DNA of 64,000 nt from B4-G1 sp964393895 (GTDB taxonomy: Bacteria; Chloroflexota; Anaerolineae; B4-G1). Shown piece by piece: positions 6,722 through 17,235 of the stretch. The DNA lies in the NCBI GenBank assembly GCA_964393895.1, contig CAYMWP010000004.1:15785-79784 (forward strand), read 5' to 3'. A program made the translations under genes and the position numbers. How positions within the stretch are numbered: the stretch's first letter is position 1; each line of letters begins with the position of its first letter. The notes beneath the pieces were generated by a model, which made no database searches, had not been told where the DNA came from, and saw only the letters and a list, made by a program, of their open reading frames with translations.

Positions 6722-9700
6722 CTACTTTTTGTTTCTTAACACCACCGGTATGTATATGAAGAACTGGTCGGGTTCAGCGGCGTTCACTGCAATGACAAAA
6801 TCCTGAGCGCCGATAGCGCCGGCCGTGTCCTCCGCTTGCAGTTCGACGGCATACTCGCCCGCGCTCCCCTCGCCCGGCGTGCCCCTGAGCTCGGCCGTGC
6901 CGTCGCCGTTATTGGTCAGGGTGAGCCAGGATGGGAGGCATGGCGCAGTGATGGTGATAGTATCTCCATCGTCGTCGCTGGTGACGATGGAATAGGTGTA
7001 CGTCAACCCCTCGGTGGCGACCAGAAGCGGCGCGCTGGTGAATGCCGGTGCGTCGTTTACGTCAGCAACGGTGATGGTAAAGACCTCGGCGTAACTCAGC
7101 CCCCCGGTGTCGGTGGCGCTCACGCGGATAGTGTAGGTAATCTGCGTTTCATAATCGAGACTCACGGCCGTCCTGAGCTCATCTCCCACGGCGGCAAAAA
7201 AGCCGTTGTCGGCGTCGCCCGGACCAGGGACGAGGGTGTAGGTGTGGCTGTCGCCGCTGTCCTGGTCGGTAGCGCTGAGGATGCCGACTGTAGTTCCTGC
7301 GGGCTCGTTTTCCTCCAAACTGTCGTTGCTCAAACTGATGTCCGTCGGAGCATCATTGGCGTTGCCGACTGTGATGGTGAAGGCTTGGGTGTCGGTCAGT
7401 CCGTCAGTGTCGCGGACCAGTAACTTTACACTGTGGTCGCCTACGTCGGCGTTGGTCGGCGTACCTTCGAGCTTGGCCGTACCCGCGCCGTTGTCGGTAA
7501 AGCTGAGCCAGGCCGGCGAGATTGGCGCAGTGATGGTCAGTACGTCCCCGGCGTCCACGTCCTCGGCGACGATGACATAGCTGTAGGTCACGTCTTCAGT
7601 GGCAACGATGAGGGGTGCGCTGGTAAAGGCCGGCGCATCACTGACCGGGCCGATGGTGACAGAGACGGTGGCGGTGGCAGTCAGGGTGCCATCGCCTACG
7701 GTATAGGTAAAGCTATCGGCGCCGTTGTAGTTGTCTTGCGGCGTGTAGGTTAAGTCGTCGCCATTGTTGACCACCACGCCATGGGCGGGCTGGGTCACCG
7801 CGTCTATGCTCAGGTCGTCGTCAGGGTCGGAATCGTTCGCCAGCGCATCTACCGTGACGGCAGTGTCTTCGTCGGTATCGGCCTGGTCGTCGTTGGCCTG
7901 CGGCGCATCGTTGACCGGGATGACGTTGACGCTGACCTGCGCCGTGTCGCTGCCCCCGTTGCCGTCAATGATGTTGTAGCTAAAGGTCGCCTCGCCGCTA
8001 AAGTCGAGGGTCGGGGTAAAGATGACCACTCCCTCAATCGCGTCGTAATCGGCGGTGCCGTGGTCAGGCTGGGTGACCGAATCCAAAGTCAGGAAATCGT
8101 ACTCCACGTCATAGTCGTTGAACAGCACTTCGATTGACACCGGTGTGTCTTCGTCTGTCTCGGCCTCGTCGTCCACTGCGACGGGGTCATCGTTGACCGG
8201 CTCGACGGTGACGGTTACGGCGGCGGTAGCGATCAGTGAGCCATCGCCGACGGTATAGGTGAAGGTGTCGCTGCCGTTGAAATTCAGAGTTGGTGTGTAG
8301 GTGACGGTGGTTCCGTCGGTGCTGACTTGACCGTGGGCCGGCGCGCCGACCGCCTCTACGGTGAGAGGGTCATCCTCGGCGTCACTGTCGTTGGTTAACA
8401 CACCGATCACGACCGCTGTGTCCTCGTCCGTCACGGCGCTATCGTCGTTCGCCACTGGAGCGTCGTTGATCGGGAGGATGGTGATGCTCACCATGGCCGT
8501 ATCACACTCCTGCGGCGAGCCGTCGTCGCACACCTGATAGGTGAAACTGTCGTCGGTCGTCTCGCTGCCGTCGTGGGTGTAGCTAAAAGTTCCGTCCCCG
8601 TTCAAGGTCAGGCTACCGTGGTCGGGACCGGTAACCGGGGTCGTGTTCACCGTCAGAGTATCGGCCTGATCGGGGTCGGTGTCGTTGTGCAACACGCTGG
8701 TGTGGCCTCCATCCAGCGTGGTGACGCCGTCGCTCTCGTCCACGGTGGCGCTGTCGTCAGCCGCTTCAGGTGGGTCATTTATGTCCTCGCTAACCACTAC
8801 GTAGGCCTCGTACCAGGCCGACGAACCGTAGCCGTTGTCCGCTATGATCCAGGCGTAGTAGGTGTCTGGGGCGCTAAAGACGTGTTCCACGACGTGCGAA
8901 GTCGTGACGGTCGTTCCGCTGTCAACAAAGTACCAGGTGTAAGTGATGGGTCGAGAGGCGGTGCTCGGCGTGACGTGGGCCGTGAAGACGACTAACTCGC
9001 CCTCCTGCGGAGCGGCCGGGATCCAATCGAAGGATACGCTCTCCACGCCTTGTTTGACCTCAATGGGCCGGGCATACACGGCCCCGCCGCCTCCATTGGT
9101 GGTCGTGAGGGTGACGGTTTGATAGCCGCCGCTATCGTAGCTGTGAGCGACGGTCTGGGTCGTCGTGACGACGACGGCGCCGTCGTCGCCGCCGAAATTC
9201 CAGTTGTAGGTTATCGGGGGAATCGCGGAGGAGGGAGTATAGCTCGCCGTAAAGGTGATGACCGTCCCCACTTCCGGCGCGGCCGGGCTATAGTCGAAGG
9301 AGGTCGCAACTACCGCCGTGCCCACGCCAATGGTGGCGGAGAAAGCTGCGCTACCGTAAGGATTCTCTGCCGCGAGTTGTATAGTATAGTCGGTCGCCGA
9401 TGAAAACGTGTGAGCCACAATCACTTCATTAGTCTCCACGATTGGCGAGCCGTCGCCAAAGTCCCAGGTGTAAGTGATGGGCTGGGTGGCAGTGCCCGGC
9501 GTGACGTGGGCCGTAAAAGTGATGGGGACGTTTTCCACCGCTGGAACCGGATCGTAGGTGAAGGATACGTCGGACACGCCTTCTTTGACCTGGACAAGCT
9601 GGTCATAAGCAGCCGTGCTGTAATAGTTGGTGGTGGTGAGGTTGACGGTATAGTCTCCGCCGGCGTCGTAGCTGTGAGCTATGGTCTGGGTCGTGGTGAC

Positions 9701-12700
9701 AACGACGTCGCCGTCTCCAAAGTCCCAGGTATGAGTTACTGGGGTCGTGGCCGAGGTCGGTGTATAGGTGATGGTAAAGTTGATGGGGTCTCCCGCCTGT
9801 GGCACGTCCGGGTCATAGTCGAATGAGGTCGCGGCTATCGGTTCGCCCACTTCTACGACCTCGGTGTAATCGGCGTCGTCGTAAGCGTTTTCCACCGTGA
9901 GTTGTACGGTGTAATCGCCGTCCGACGAGAACTGGTGGGTCACGGTTGGGGTATCTATCATCTGGATTGGAGGCCCATCGTCAAAGTCCCAGGTATAGGT
10001 TATGGGCGGCGTGACGATGGAGGTGCTGGCTACGAAGGTAGTGTCGGCGCCGACCAGGGCAGGCTGAGGCGAGTAAGTGAACGAGGCGGTCGCCCCCGGC
10101 CAGCCAGCCAGATGCACGTCGTCCACGTACCAAAGCAGCCCTGTCTGGGAATCGGCGTTGAAGCGGAATTGCAGGTTGGAGGTTCCGCCAAAGTCGCTCA
10201 AGTCTACCAGTTCGGTGTCCCAGTGGGCGGTCGAGCCGGTAAAGGTGAGCACTGGAGTCCAGTCGAGGCCATTGGGGGAGACTTCCACGTAGCCGGCGTT
10301 GCTACCGGAGGGTATCTGGTAACAGGTAGCGAATTTGAGAGTGGGGCTGATATATTCGTAGGCGTCTATGGGTGCAGCGATAGTCAGGGGGCCTTCCTGG
10401 GCGCCAGGCGCATCGGCTTCCCAGGCGTGGGAGTAGCTGTACCATTCATTTTCCTCGATGCTCCAGGGTGATTCCGACGTCCATTGGCCGCCGGGCGCGC
10501 CCTCGGCGATGACGACGATCTCGTCCCAGCCGCGCCCGTCGGGGCCGGTGGACAGGGGGTAGTTGTCGTACTGCTGGAACTTTATGCGAAAGTTGGGTCC
10601 CAGGGCCATGCCGGCCGCGGCCGCCTCGGCTGCCAGATCAAAGGTGTAGCGTTTCCAGATCCCATCTTCCTGGTCAGGCGCATCCTGGATGGGATGCCAG
10701 TTGACGCCGTCGTCGCTGATGGCGACGCCGTCGGCGTTGTAATGGTCGCTAAAATCTCCGTCAAAGCCATGCTGTTCGTCGTCCCACTCGGCGTGCCAGA
10801 AGGTCAAGGATGCCTCGCTCACGCCCGAGAGGTCAACGCTCCAGATGGCCTCGTTCAAGGTATAAGTGCCGGCGCTGTCATCGTCCATCAACAGGGCATA
10901 CGTTCCCCTGGCAGCGCCATAGTCGTCCGTGACCCGAATGCGGCCCTCGCTGGTGGAGGAGTACGTCGTCCAGGCGGCATTGAGGACGCCGGCCTCAAAG
11001 CTGTCTCCCTCGACGGTCCAACTCTCTACGTCGTCGTCAAAGAGGTTCGTCGCCGGCGCAGCGACAGCCCCCTCGAAAGCGTCGTGATCGTAGGCGAATG
11101 TCGTGTAAGCGACATCTACCTCGTCGAGAACAGTGTAGGTGGTTCCTGAAAGGGCCTTCAGGGCGACCAGCGTAAAGGGGCCGTCCACGCCGTGCTCGTT
11201 GATGAGACGACCATCAAAGGGCAGCGAAAGGGTCTGTGTGCCTTCGGCGAGCACCTGGGAGTCGCCGCTGGCCCAGGAGATGAGGGAGCCGTTGGTGTCG
11301 GCCAGCCAGCCCTCGACGCGGTATGCCTGTCCCCCCTCACCGGCTTCCACCTCCACGTCCACCGTGATGAGCAGCTGGTCGAACTTGCCATTGCTGTCCG
11401 TATCCACGCCAGCGTCCGAGTAGCCGGTGTCGGTGATGACAAAGGTGACTCGCATCTCGGATGGGTCGGCTATCACAAGCGACGGGGCGCTTAACCGGAT
11501 GGGGCGGGCGCTCAACTCGGGCACCTCGGCCGGGGTATACGGTTCCTTTATCCCATCAGTGATCTGATCGGCAGAGTTGCGCACAAAGAGGTGGGCCAGG
11601 GTGTACGGGCCGGTCGTATCCTTCAGGCCGTCGAATTGCAGGGCAACTCGCGGGCCGTAGCCGGTCCACGAGGCTTGCACCGGCGTCTCATCCTGTCCGA
11701 CGAACAGGACGCCCTGGGCGGTGTAGACCCCCATTTTCTCGACTCGCAGGTCGGTCTCCACGATCAGGGCGTCGGCGTATCCATCGTCGTCGGTATCAAT
11801 GGCCTCGTGACTGTACTCGTTCGTCAAGGTCGCCCCGGCGACGCCAAAGTCATCGAATCTGTAAGGGGAGGTTTGGTAGTCCGGCTGGCTAAAGTCCAGT
11901 CCGTTGACAAAATCTTCTTTGGCGGGATTCTCCGCGTCGGTGACCCACAGGCCGTCTAGCAGGTAGGGGCCGTGCGCTTTGTTCAAGTAGATGTCCATAC
12001 CATCGAAGGGCAGTTCTACGGTGTGGTGTCCCGCCTCGAGATAGGTTTTACCAATTGCCTCGGAGAAGCCGCCGGCGAGCCGGCCGCGGAACCAGTAATT
12101 GCCCGCCTGCGCTACGTCCACCTGGATTTGGAAGGCTAATTGGTCGAAGCGACCGTCGCTATCCTGGTCAACGCCATAGTCCTCCACCACGCGGCCGAGC
12201 CGAATCGCCTGGCCGGGCGTGCTGTTGTTGAGGAGCAGGGGAATGTAGACGCGGTGGTCGCCAGCGCCAGGAGCGGCGCTCAATATGGCAGTCATATCTG
12301 TCGGGCCGCTCAGGTCCGGCCAATCGTCGGGCGGGGTTCCGGTGACTGTAGGCTCTGCGGGCCAGCTCCAATAGTCCACGAAGCGGGTCTCCCACCAATC
12401 CTTTTTTACGATTTTGCCGACCTGGTTGCTTTTGTCGAACTGCCAGGTGGCCATGCGGTATTCGTCGTTCCCCGGCGACCACCAGCCACCCACTTCGCTT
12501 TCGGGCCAGTTCTCTCCGACGGTATACAGTCCGTAACCGCTCGAGTACCACCCTGATGTGCTACGCAGTTGGACGTAACCCTCCGCAATTTGCGGCGAAT
12601 AGCATGGCCCCTCGTAGCTGGCGTACCCTCGCATCACGTACCAGTCCTCTGTTCCCCCGGCCGGCTTGGTCCACACCTCGGTCGAGTGGTCCCAGGAGCT

Positions 12701-13792
12701 GTGCCGCCAATCCGTCCAGATGGGGCGGGAGGGGATGCCGGCGGAGCGGTTGAAGGAGGCCAGCAAGGTTGCGACGGTGGTACATTCGTTGCGATAGTTG
12801 CCCGAGCAATGGTATGGGTTCAATGCACACCAGGCGTTGCTGTGGTACTGGGGCCACTCGACACAGGTGTATTCGTCAACTCGCTGTCCCAGCGCGTTCG
12901 CCGCGTCCCACGTGTTGTCCATACCATTGATGGACTGTATGACGTGATCCTCAAACACATAGTCTTTGTACTGGGCATTGTCAAATATCCAGGCGTAGCC
13001 GTGGTAGATCCACTCTCCCTCCGGGATCCACGCGTAATCGTCGTGGTCGTACTCGCGTTTATCCATATCTTCGGCGTAGTGAGCGGCTCTGTCGTCCCTG
13101 ACGTCATCGGGGTCATCGTTGTATATGAAGGCATCCACAAAAGCATCGCTCAAGTTGGTCGGCAGTTGAAAGATGACGTACAGGTTCAGTTCTTCGTCCC
13201 AACTGCCATCCTCGACGGTGATAGTGTATATGCCCACGGTGCCATCCTCCGGCACGTGAATGTCCCATCGCCCGGAGCAGGGATTTCGTACCGGCGTTAG
13301 TGTGGTCAGCGACCCAATGCTCTTTGATATCGTGAGCGCGCCATCGGGTGGGCCGCCTACCGAAAAGGTGGCACCGCGACGCACGACGACCGTGTCTTCC
13401 CCCCAAGGGGCCAGGGGGTAGGGAAGCGCGACGTAATTGTCTCCAAAGCGTTGCCAGGGATAGTATTCTTTGGTCTGAAGGTCCCGTTCGTACTCGACGT
13501 AGATGCCCGGGCTGTGGTCGTTGAAGGGATGCGTATCGTACAGTTTCTCCCGCCCGTCCGAGAGGCCGTCGTCGTCACTGTCGGCATCCAGTGGATCAGT
13601 GTAAAAGGGGCCACCCTGTGCGTTGTACCATCCGTCTTGCTCGACTACATTCGGCAGCCCATCGCCATCAAAATCCACCGAAAGGTCTTCCCATTCTTGA
13701 GCGTACACTTGGGAAGGCCAGGCTAGAAACGTGGAACCGAGGAAAACGAAAATCAAAAAGTAAGCATACCATCTTTTCACTAACATCATCAT
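6722..13792 (-). CDS. Giant secreted surface protein: Ca-binding repeats, transglutaminase-like domain, PKD and cadherin/VCBS-like repeats
   Basis: 2356 residues with a clear signal peptide (MMMLVKRWYAYFLIFVFLGS...VYAQ). Mature order by eye: thrombospondin-3-like calcium motifs (DFDGDGLPNVVEQDG; DADSDDDGLSDGREK); a transglutaminase-like block with NECTTVATLLASFNRSAGIP (candidate Cys) and HSSWDHSTEVW (candidate His); several beta-sandwich regions; PKD repeats (ITYTWDFGDGSP and similar, about five); then VCBS/cadherin-like repeats (NDAPVANDDSAVTDEDTAV; FNGSDTFTYTVGDG) and putative-Ig repeats (APAFTSAPLIVATEDVTYSY). It ends FFIYIPVVLRNKK without LPXTG or PEP-CTERM. AGGGAG precedes the three tandem ATGs. 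It is likely a cell-envelope adhesin or matrix protein. Strongly acidic Asp-rich composition fits Ca-dependent folding. Confidence 0.85.
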   Translation of the reverse strand: MMMLVKRWYAYFLIFVFLGSTFLAWPSQVYAQEWEDLSVDFDGDGLPNVVEQDGWYNAQGGPFYTDPLDADSDDDGLSDGREKLYDTHPFNDHSPGIYVEYERDLQTKEYYPWQRFGDNYVALPYPLAPWGEDTVVVRRGATFSVGGPPDGALTISKSIGSLTTLTPVRNPCSGRWDIHVPEDGTVGIYTITVEDGSWDEELNLYVIFQLPTNLSDAFVDAFIYNDDPDDVRDDRAAHYAEDMDKREYDHDDYAWIPEGEWIYHGYAWIFDNAQYKDYVFEDHVIQSINGMDNTWDAANALGQRVDEYTCVEWPQYHSNAWCALNPYHCSGNYRNECTTVATLLASFNRSAGIPSRPIWTDWRHSSWDHSTEVWTKPAGGTEDWYVMRGYASYEGPCYSPQIAEGYVQLRSTSGWYSSGYGLYTVGENWPESEVGGWWSPGNDEYRMATWQFDKSNQVGKIVKKDWWETRFVDYWSWPAEPTVTGTPPDDWPDLSGPTDMTAILSAAPGAGDHRVYIPLLLNNSTPGQAIRLGRVVEDYGVDQDSDGRFDQLAFQIQVDVAQAGNYWFRGRLAGGFSEAIGKTYLEAGHHTVELPFDGMDIYLNKAHGPYLLDGLWVTDAENPAKEDFVNGLDFSQPDYQTSPYRFDDFGVAGATLTNEYSHEAIDTDDDGYADALIVETDLRVEKMGVYTAQGVLFVGQDETPVQASWTGYGPRVALQFDGLKDTTGPYTLAHLFVRNSADQITDGIKEPYTPAEVPELSARPIRLSAPSLVIADPSEMRVTFVITDTGYSDAGVDTDSNGKFDQLLITVDVEVEAGEGGQAYRVEGWLADTNGSLISWASGDSQVLAEGTQTLSLPFDGRLINEHGVDGPFTLVALKALSGTTYTVLDEVDVAYTTFAYDHDAFEGAVAAPATNLFDDDVESWTVEGDSFEAGVLNAAWTTYSSTSEGRIRVTDDYGAARGTYALLMDDDSAGTYTLNEAIWSVDLSGVSEASLTFWHAEWDDEQHGFDGDFSDHYNADGVAISDDGVNWHPIQDAPDQEDGIWKRYTFDLAAEAAAAGMALGPNFRIKFQQYDNYPLSTGPDGRGWDEIVVIAEGAPGGQWTSESPWSIEENEWYSYSHAWEADAPGAQEGPLTIAAPIDAYEYISPTLKFATCYQIPSGSNAGYVEVSPNGLDWTPVLTFTGSTAHWDTELVDLSDFGGTSNLQFRFNADSQTGLLWYVDDVHLAGWPGATASFTYSPQPALVGADTTFVASTSIVTPPITYTWDFDDGPPIQMIDTPTVTHQFSSDGDYTVQLTVENAYDDADYTEVVEVGEPIAATSFDYDPDVPQAGDPINFTITYTPTSATTPVTHTWDFGDGDVVVTTTQTIAHSYDAGGDYTVNLTTTNYYSTAAYDQLVQVKEGVSDVSFTYDPVPAVENVPITFTAHVTPGTATQPITYTWDFGDGSPIVETNEVIVAHTFSSATDYTIQLAAENPYGSAAFSATIGVGTAVVATSFDYSPAAPEVGTVITFTASYTPSSAIPPITYNWNFGGDDGAVVVTTTQTVAHSYDSGGYQTVTLTTTNGGGGAVYARPIEVKQGVESVSFDWIPAAPQEGELVVFTAHVTPSTASRPITYTWYFVDSGTTVTTSHVVEHVFSAPDTYYAWIIADNGYGSSAWYEAYVVVSEDINDPPEAADDSATVDESDGVTTLDGGHTSVLHNDTDPDQADTLTVNTTPVTGPDHGSLTLNGDGTFSYTHDGSETTDDSFTYQVCDDGSPQECDTAMVSITILPINDAPVANDDSAVTDEDTAVVIGVLTNDSDAEDDPLTVEAVGAPAHGQVSTDGTTVTYTPTLNFNGSDTFTYTVGDGSLIATAAVTVTVEPVNDDPVAVDDEAETDEDTPVSIEVLFNDYDVEYDFLTLDSVTQPDHGTADYDAIEGVVIFTPTLDFSGEATFSYNIIDGNGGSDTAQVSVNVIPVNDAPQANDDQADTDEDTAVTVDALANDSDPDDDLSIDAVTQPAHGVVVNNGDDLTYTPQDNYNGADSFTYTVGDGTLTATATVSVTIGPVSDAPAFTSAPLIVATEDVTYSYVIVAEDVDAGDVLTITAPISPAWLSFTDNGAGTAKLEGTPTNADVGDHSVKLLVRDTDGLTDTQAFTITVGNANDAPTDISLSNDSLEENEPAGTTVGILSATDQDSGDSHTYTLVPGPGDADNGFFAAVGDELRTAVSLDYETQITYTIRVSATDTGGLSYAEVFTITVADVNDAPAFTSAPLLVATEGLTYTYSIVTSDDDGDTITITAPCLPSWLTLTNNGDGTAELRGTPGEGSAGEYAVELQAEDTAGAIGAQDFVIAVNAAEPDQFFIYIPVVLRNKK

Positions 13793-13989
13793 ACACTCCC
13801 TTTTCCAACACCCTCAGTGGGTGTAGGGTTAAGGTGCAAGCCCAACTCAACTGACCCGATGTAAAATAATTGTTTAATTGTAACAGGCGATGGTAAGCGA
13901 GATGTATCAAAAAAACTAATATTCTACTGATGTCGCGCTGTTTACCGGGCACCGGTCAGCCCTAATCTGCTGGCAGAATGGAGGGTCTG

Positions 13990-15807
13990 CTAGTCCTGCA
14001 GTATTTTTTTACGGAAAATATCAAAGGTCAGCAAACTCCACAAAAAGTGATCGGGGTTCTTTACCAATCGTTCAAAATCCGCCTTGCTCAAGAACCCCGG
14101 CAAGTCTATGGCCTGAATCATCTCGCTCAAGGGGCCAGAGCGCATCCAGGCGTATAGGTCGGGGGTAAAGACGGAGCCGCCTTTGGGTTGCCGGGCAATT
14201 GTAGACAACCCGTGTTGTTCCAGGATAGCTTTCAACAGGGGTTTAGTACGCCGACCTTTAAGATATCTCGTCTCTGGTCGAAAAGCAAGGTTGATACGTA
14301 TAACGTCATCGTCCAGGTAAGGGTAGATTTGCTCTTTGTTGTAGGCAAGAAATAACTGACCGCTCTGAATTTGTACCTCATAGGCATCGCTTAGCAGGTC
14401 TATGATGTGAACTCTTTCCGTGTAGTTGATACTGTTCAAGTATTGTGTCTCCAGGTTACGCCTGTATTCCAGTACTCGACGTAAGGCTTGATCGCCGAAG
14501 GAACGACGAGCAATATCAAGGTTGGAATAGACGCCTATCGTATTAGTTGGCGCTACAAAGAGGTGTGGATCGTTAGGTCGAGACAGAATCTCGGCGCCTT
14601 TCAGAAGTGTCTGGCTTTTTCCAGTAAGAGGTTCCAGAAATCTACCCACTCTTGCCAGGGCTAGCCTGGATCCGGGGAACTTGGCAAGAAACTCTAAAAA
14701 CTCTATCTTTTTGGCAATATCCAGTCCAAAAAGCGCGTCGGCGCCCTGACCAACGAAAAAGAAGCGTAGATCGTCTACGTACTCTGCCAAGTACTTGACC
14801 AGAGCCAATTTACAGGGTTCTACGTCAGAGAGCACGGGTTGGCCCAGCACCTCGACCGCCTCGACCAGCAAGGCTGGATAGTCCTCGGGTGCAAATTCGA
14901 CAAATGTGTGCTCCGTCTCGAAAATCTTGCTGGCTTGCTTGGCGTATTTTATTTCAAATTCGAAACTTGGCGTTCTCGTGGGGGCAAAGCTGAACGACCG
15001 GGTTGATGCGGGCAAAAGTTGCTCGCTAATGATCAGTTGGAGAATGGAAGAATCCACGCCGCCCGATAGCAGGTTTCCCAAGCCGTACCCGGACCTTTCA
15101 ATGTCGTAGATGTACGTTCCTACCACGCCCCTCAATTCCTCATAGAGTGCAGACACGGAGCGGGAATCAGCCTGCCGGAACTCGCGGGCATCGTCCGGGA
15201 ACCGCAAATCTTGGACACGGCTGACGTTTAGATTTCCCTCGCGCCACTTGAGTAGTTGCCCAGGGAAGAGACGCATGATATTCTGAAAATACGTCAGCGT
15301 TCCTGGCGTATGGCGAAACGTAAAGTGAAAAGGAACGATATCTTGGTTCAACTCGACTCGATCAAGCAGGTCAACCAGGCATCTCGGACTGTCTGAGGCA
15401 ATCATTTCGTCGCCAGACGCCCAATAGTAGAGTTGAGGTAGAGACATCAGGTTCTTGAAAACGGTAAATTGCGCTTCTTTCTTACTGAAACAAGCGACCA
15501 AAGCATTGCCTCGAAAAGAGGCGTGGTCAATACTCTGCGGAGTAACCATTCTCTGCTCGAATAGTTGCCGAGCCGAGAGCGGAGATTTCGTCAGGGAGCG
15601 AACGAATCCTAACTTGAGCGCGATGGCGGTCTCTGTCTCGGCGACGTCACCGTAGGTTGTGTAGAGGAAAAAGTGTCCCGCATTGCCCCAATCAACGACG
15701 CGGGGTACCACGTCCAATTGTCTTTTGAGCTTGTGTAGGAAACCTTTTGGGTCTTGGGTGAATCCAAAAACCGTGAAATCTCCCCGTTGGGTGGAGTCAG
15801 TGCGCAT
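13990..15807 (-). CDS. Asparagine synthetase-like amidotransferase (AsnB family), N-terminal nucleophile absent
   Basis: I place the start at the ATG at 15807 because AGAGGAA lies 7 nt upstream; an upstream ATG at 15837 has no ribosome site. 605 residues. The C-terminal half has the PP-loop GNLLSGGVDSSILQ, the ATP pyrophosphatase signature of asparagine synthetases, and later FFVGQGADALFGL. The N-terminal half resembles the class II glutaminase fold but starts MRTDSTQRG, lacking the catalytic Cys2. The protein probably adenylates a carboxylate and uses ammonia or an amine, not glutamine. In polysaccharide clusters such proteins are thought to amidate uronic acids or attach amino groups. It is the last tailoring gene before the giant surface protein. 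Confidence 0.8.
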   Translation of the reverse strand: MRTDSTQRGDFTVFGFTQDPKGFLHKLKRQLDVVPRVVDWGNAGHFFLYTTYGDVAETETAIALKLGFVRSLTKSPLSARQLFEQRMVTPQSIDHASFRGNALVACFSKKEAQFTVFKNLMSLPQLYYWASGDEMIASDSPRCLVDLLDRVELNQDIVPFHFTFRHTPGTLTYFQNIMRLFPGQLLKWREGNLNVSRVQDLRFPDDAREFRQADSRSVSALYEELRGVVGTYIYDIERSGYGLGNLLSGGVDSSILQLIISEQLLPASTRSFSFAPTRTPSFEFEIKYAKQASKIFETEHTFVEFAPEDYPALLVEAVEVLGQPVLSDVEPCKLALVKYLAEYVDDLRFFFVGQGADALFGLDIAKKIEFLEFLAKFPGSRLALARVGRFLEPLTGKSQTLLKGAEILSRPNDPHLFVAPTNTIGVYSNLDIARRSFGDQALRRVLEYRRNLETQYLNSINYTERVHIIDLLSDAYEVQIQSGQLFLAYNKEQIYPYLDDDVIRINLAFRPETRYLKGRRTKPLLKAILEQHGLSTIARQPKGGSVFTPDLYAWMRSGPLSEMIQAIDLPGFLSKADFERLVKNPDHFLWSLLTFDIFRKKILQD

Positions 15808-15849
15808 AAGAAATTCCTCTATACATCCCATCATCACTGGTCATGAATC

Positions 15850-17202
15850 CTAGAGTTCGGAAATCGCATAGCGATATTTCCCCGAGTCGCACACGGCTAT
15901 TTCACCGGGGAACTCGAACTCGACGTCCACGTGCTCGCCCAAGGCGAGCTTGACGGTGCGCTCTATCTGGGCCAATCTGTCTTGGGCCAATTCCCCATCT
16001 CTGACGATACGGGCCACGACGCGATCGAGCGATTTTTGAACCAATTGGAACTGCTTTACGCCATCCATTCCGAACAAGGGGCTGGCAAATCCGCCCCAGA
16101 CGGCGCGTCCATCTTTTGTCTTGAACATGTCAACGCGCCGTCCCTGTACCAGATCCATCAACGGTAATCCCCGCCCACAAGGGCAGTTCTCGATGCTGCT
16201 CCAGGCTCCCATATCCTCGACGCTGTAACGAATGAAAGGCATGCCATAGTTATTCAAATTGGTCACTACGATGTGTCCCGTCTCGCCCGGTTGCGCGAGT
16301 TCGTCGCCGTCGAGGTCTCGAAGAATTTCGACGTAAACGTTCTCTATACTGACGTGCAAGGCTGTGTGGGCCTGACATTCACAACAGATGCCCCCTAACT
16401 CTCTGGTGCCGTAACGATCGAACATTCTGCCATCAAAGACCTGTTCGATCAACCGCCGCTGGGCGGGGTAGAGAACCTCGGCCGAAGAAAAGATGGCATC
16501 GAATTTGATATCGTCCCAGCCACGCGCGCGCGCAAACTCGGCGAAACGGTATACACTGGAGGGATAGCCAAATAGAATCCGCGGGCGGCGACGCCTGACT
16601 TGAGCGGCGAACGCACTCATGCTCTCCTCCGAAAGTATGTATGCGTTAGTCACAAAGCGATTGAGCGCCCAGTTCATCAGCCTGACGCGGACGGCAGTGG
16701 CGGTCTCTACCTCGAAGCTGGCGCCCCAGATATAGGCGTGGGGCTGTCCCAGTTCCCAACTGGCCCACCCCAAGTGACGGTGGATGTCGGCAGTGACATA
16801 GTCGCGAAAGTCATTGTCCTGCATAAAGACCAGCGGGTGGCCCGTGGAACCCCCGGTGGTCAATCTGCTCATCTGCTCGCGGCGTTGCGGCTCGGTGGTG
16901 AGCAGGTCGTTCAAGTTTTTTCTAATGATGGATTTGGTCAGGATCGGTATCTTTTGCAGGGCGGACAGACTGGTTAGAACATCGTCGGGGTGAAATCCGG
17001 CGCGGTCAAACGAGTGATGGTAGTAAGGTACGTGTTCGTATGCGTATTCCAGCAGGCGGTGCAGTTTGTCGCGTTGCAACTCGAAAAGCTCATCTTTGCT
17101 GAGCCATTGCGTGCGGTTCAGTTCATCCAGACGCTCCAGGAAGCGACGCCCGGTCGCTCGCTGGTACAACTGTATCGCCCTCCGACGCAGAAACACGCTC
17201 AT
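15850..17202 (-). CDS. CapK/PaaK-like AMP-forming ligase (phenylacetate-CoA ligase family)
   Basis: 450 residues from ATG 17202, with GGAGG 6 nt upstream; a TTG start 24 nt earlier would include the ribosome site and is rejected. RLTTGGSTGHPLVF is the P-loop-like adenylation signature of the PaaK/CapK branch of the ANL superfamily. DRYGTRELGGICCEC and GRRVDMFKTKDGRAVWGGF match later conserved regions. It should activate a carboxylic acid as an acyl-adenylate. CapK-like members sit in capsule clusters and are thought to take part in acyl or amino-acyl decoration. It lies 10 nt after the ATP-grasp gene, in the same tailoring block. Confidence 0.82.
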   Translation of the reverse strand: MSVFLRRRAIQLYQRATGRRFLERLDELNRTQWLSKDELFELQRDKLHRLLEYAYEHVPYYHHSFDRAGFHPDDVLTSLSALQKIPILTKSIIRKNLNDLLTTEPQRREQMSRLTTGGSTGHPLVFMQDNDFRDYVTADIHRHLGWASWELGQPHAYIWGASFEVETATAVRVRLMNWALNRFVTNAYILSEESMSAFAAQVRRRRPRILFGYPSSVYRFAEFARARGWDDIKFDAIFSSAEVLYPAQRRLIEQVFDGRMFDRYGTRELGGICCECQAHTALHVSIENVYVEILRDLDGDELAQPGETGHIVVTNLNNYGMPFIRYSVEDMGAWSSIENCPCGRGLPLMDLVQGRRVDMFKTKDGRAVWGGFASPLFGMDGVKQFQLVQKSLDRVVARIVRDGELAQDRLAQIERTVKLALGEHVDVEFEFPGEIAVCDSGKYRYAISEL

Positions 17203-17235
17203 TGCGCTCCTCCCTCTACCTCTCAATCCTGAACC

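Noticed and set aside
8200..10100. Possible DNA-level tandem repeat array in the giant surface protein gene
   Set aside because: The repeats are diverged protein-domain repeats (PKD, VCBS-like), not near-identical DNA repeats. They are described within that gene.
13808..13827. Short inverted repeat ACACCC/GGGTGT upstream of the giant surface protein gene
   Set aside because: A six-base stem can arise by chance and no operator or promoter can be tied to it.
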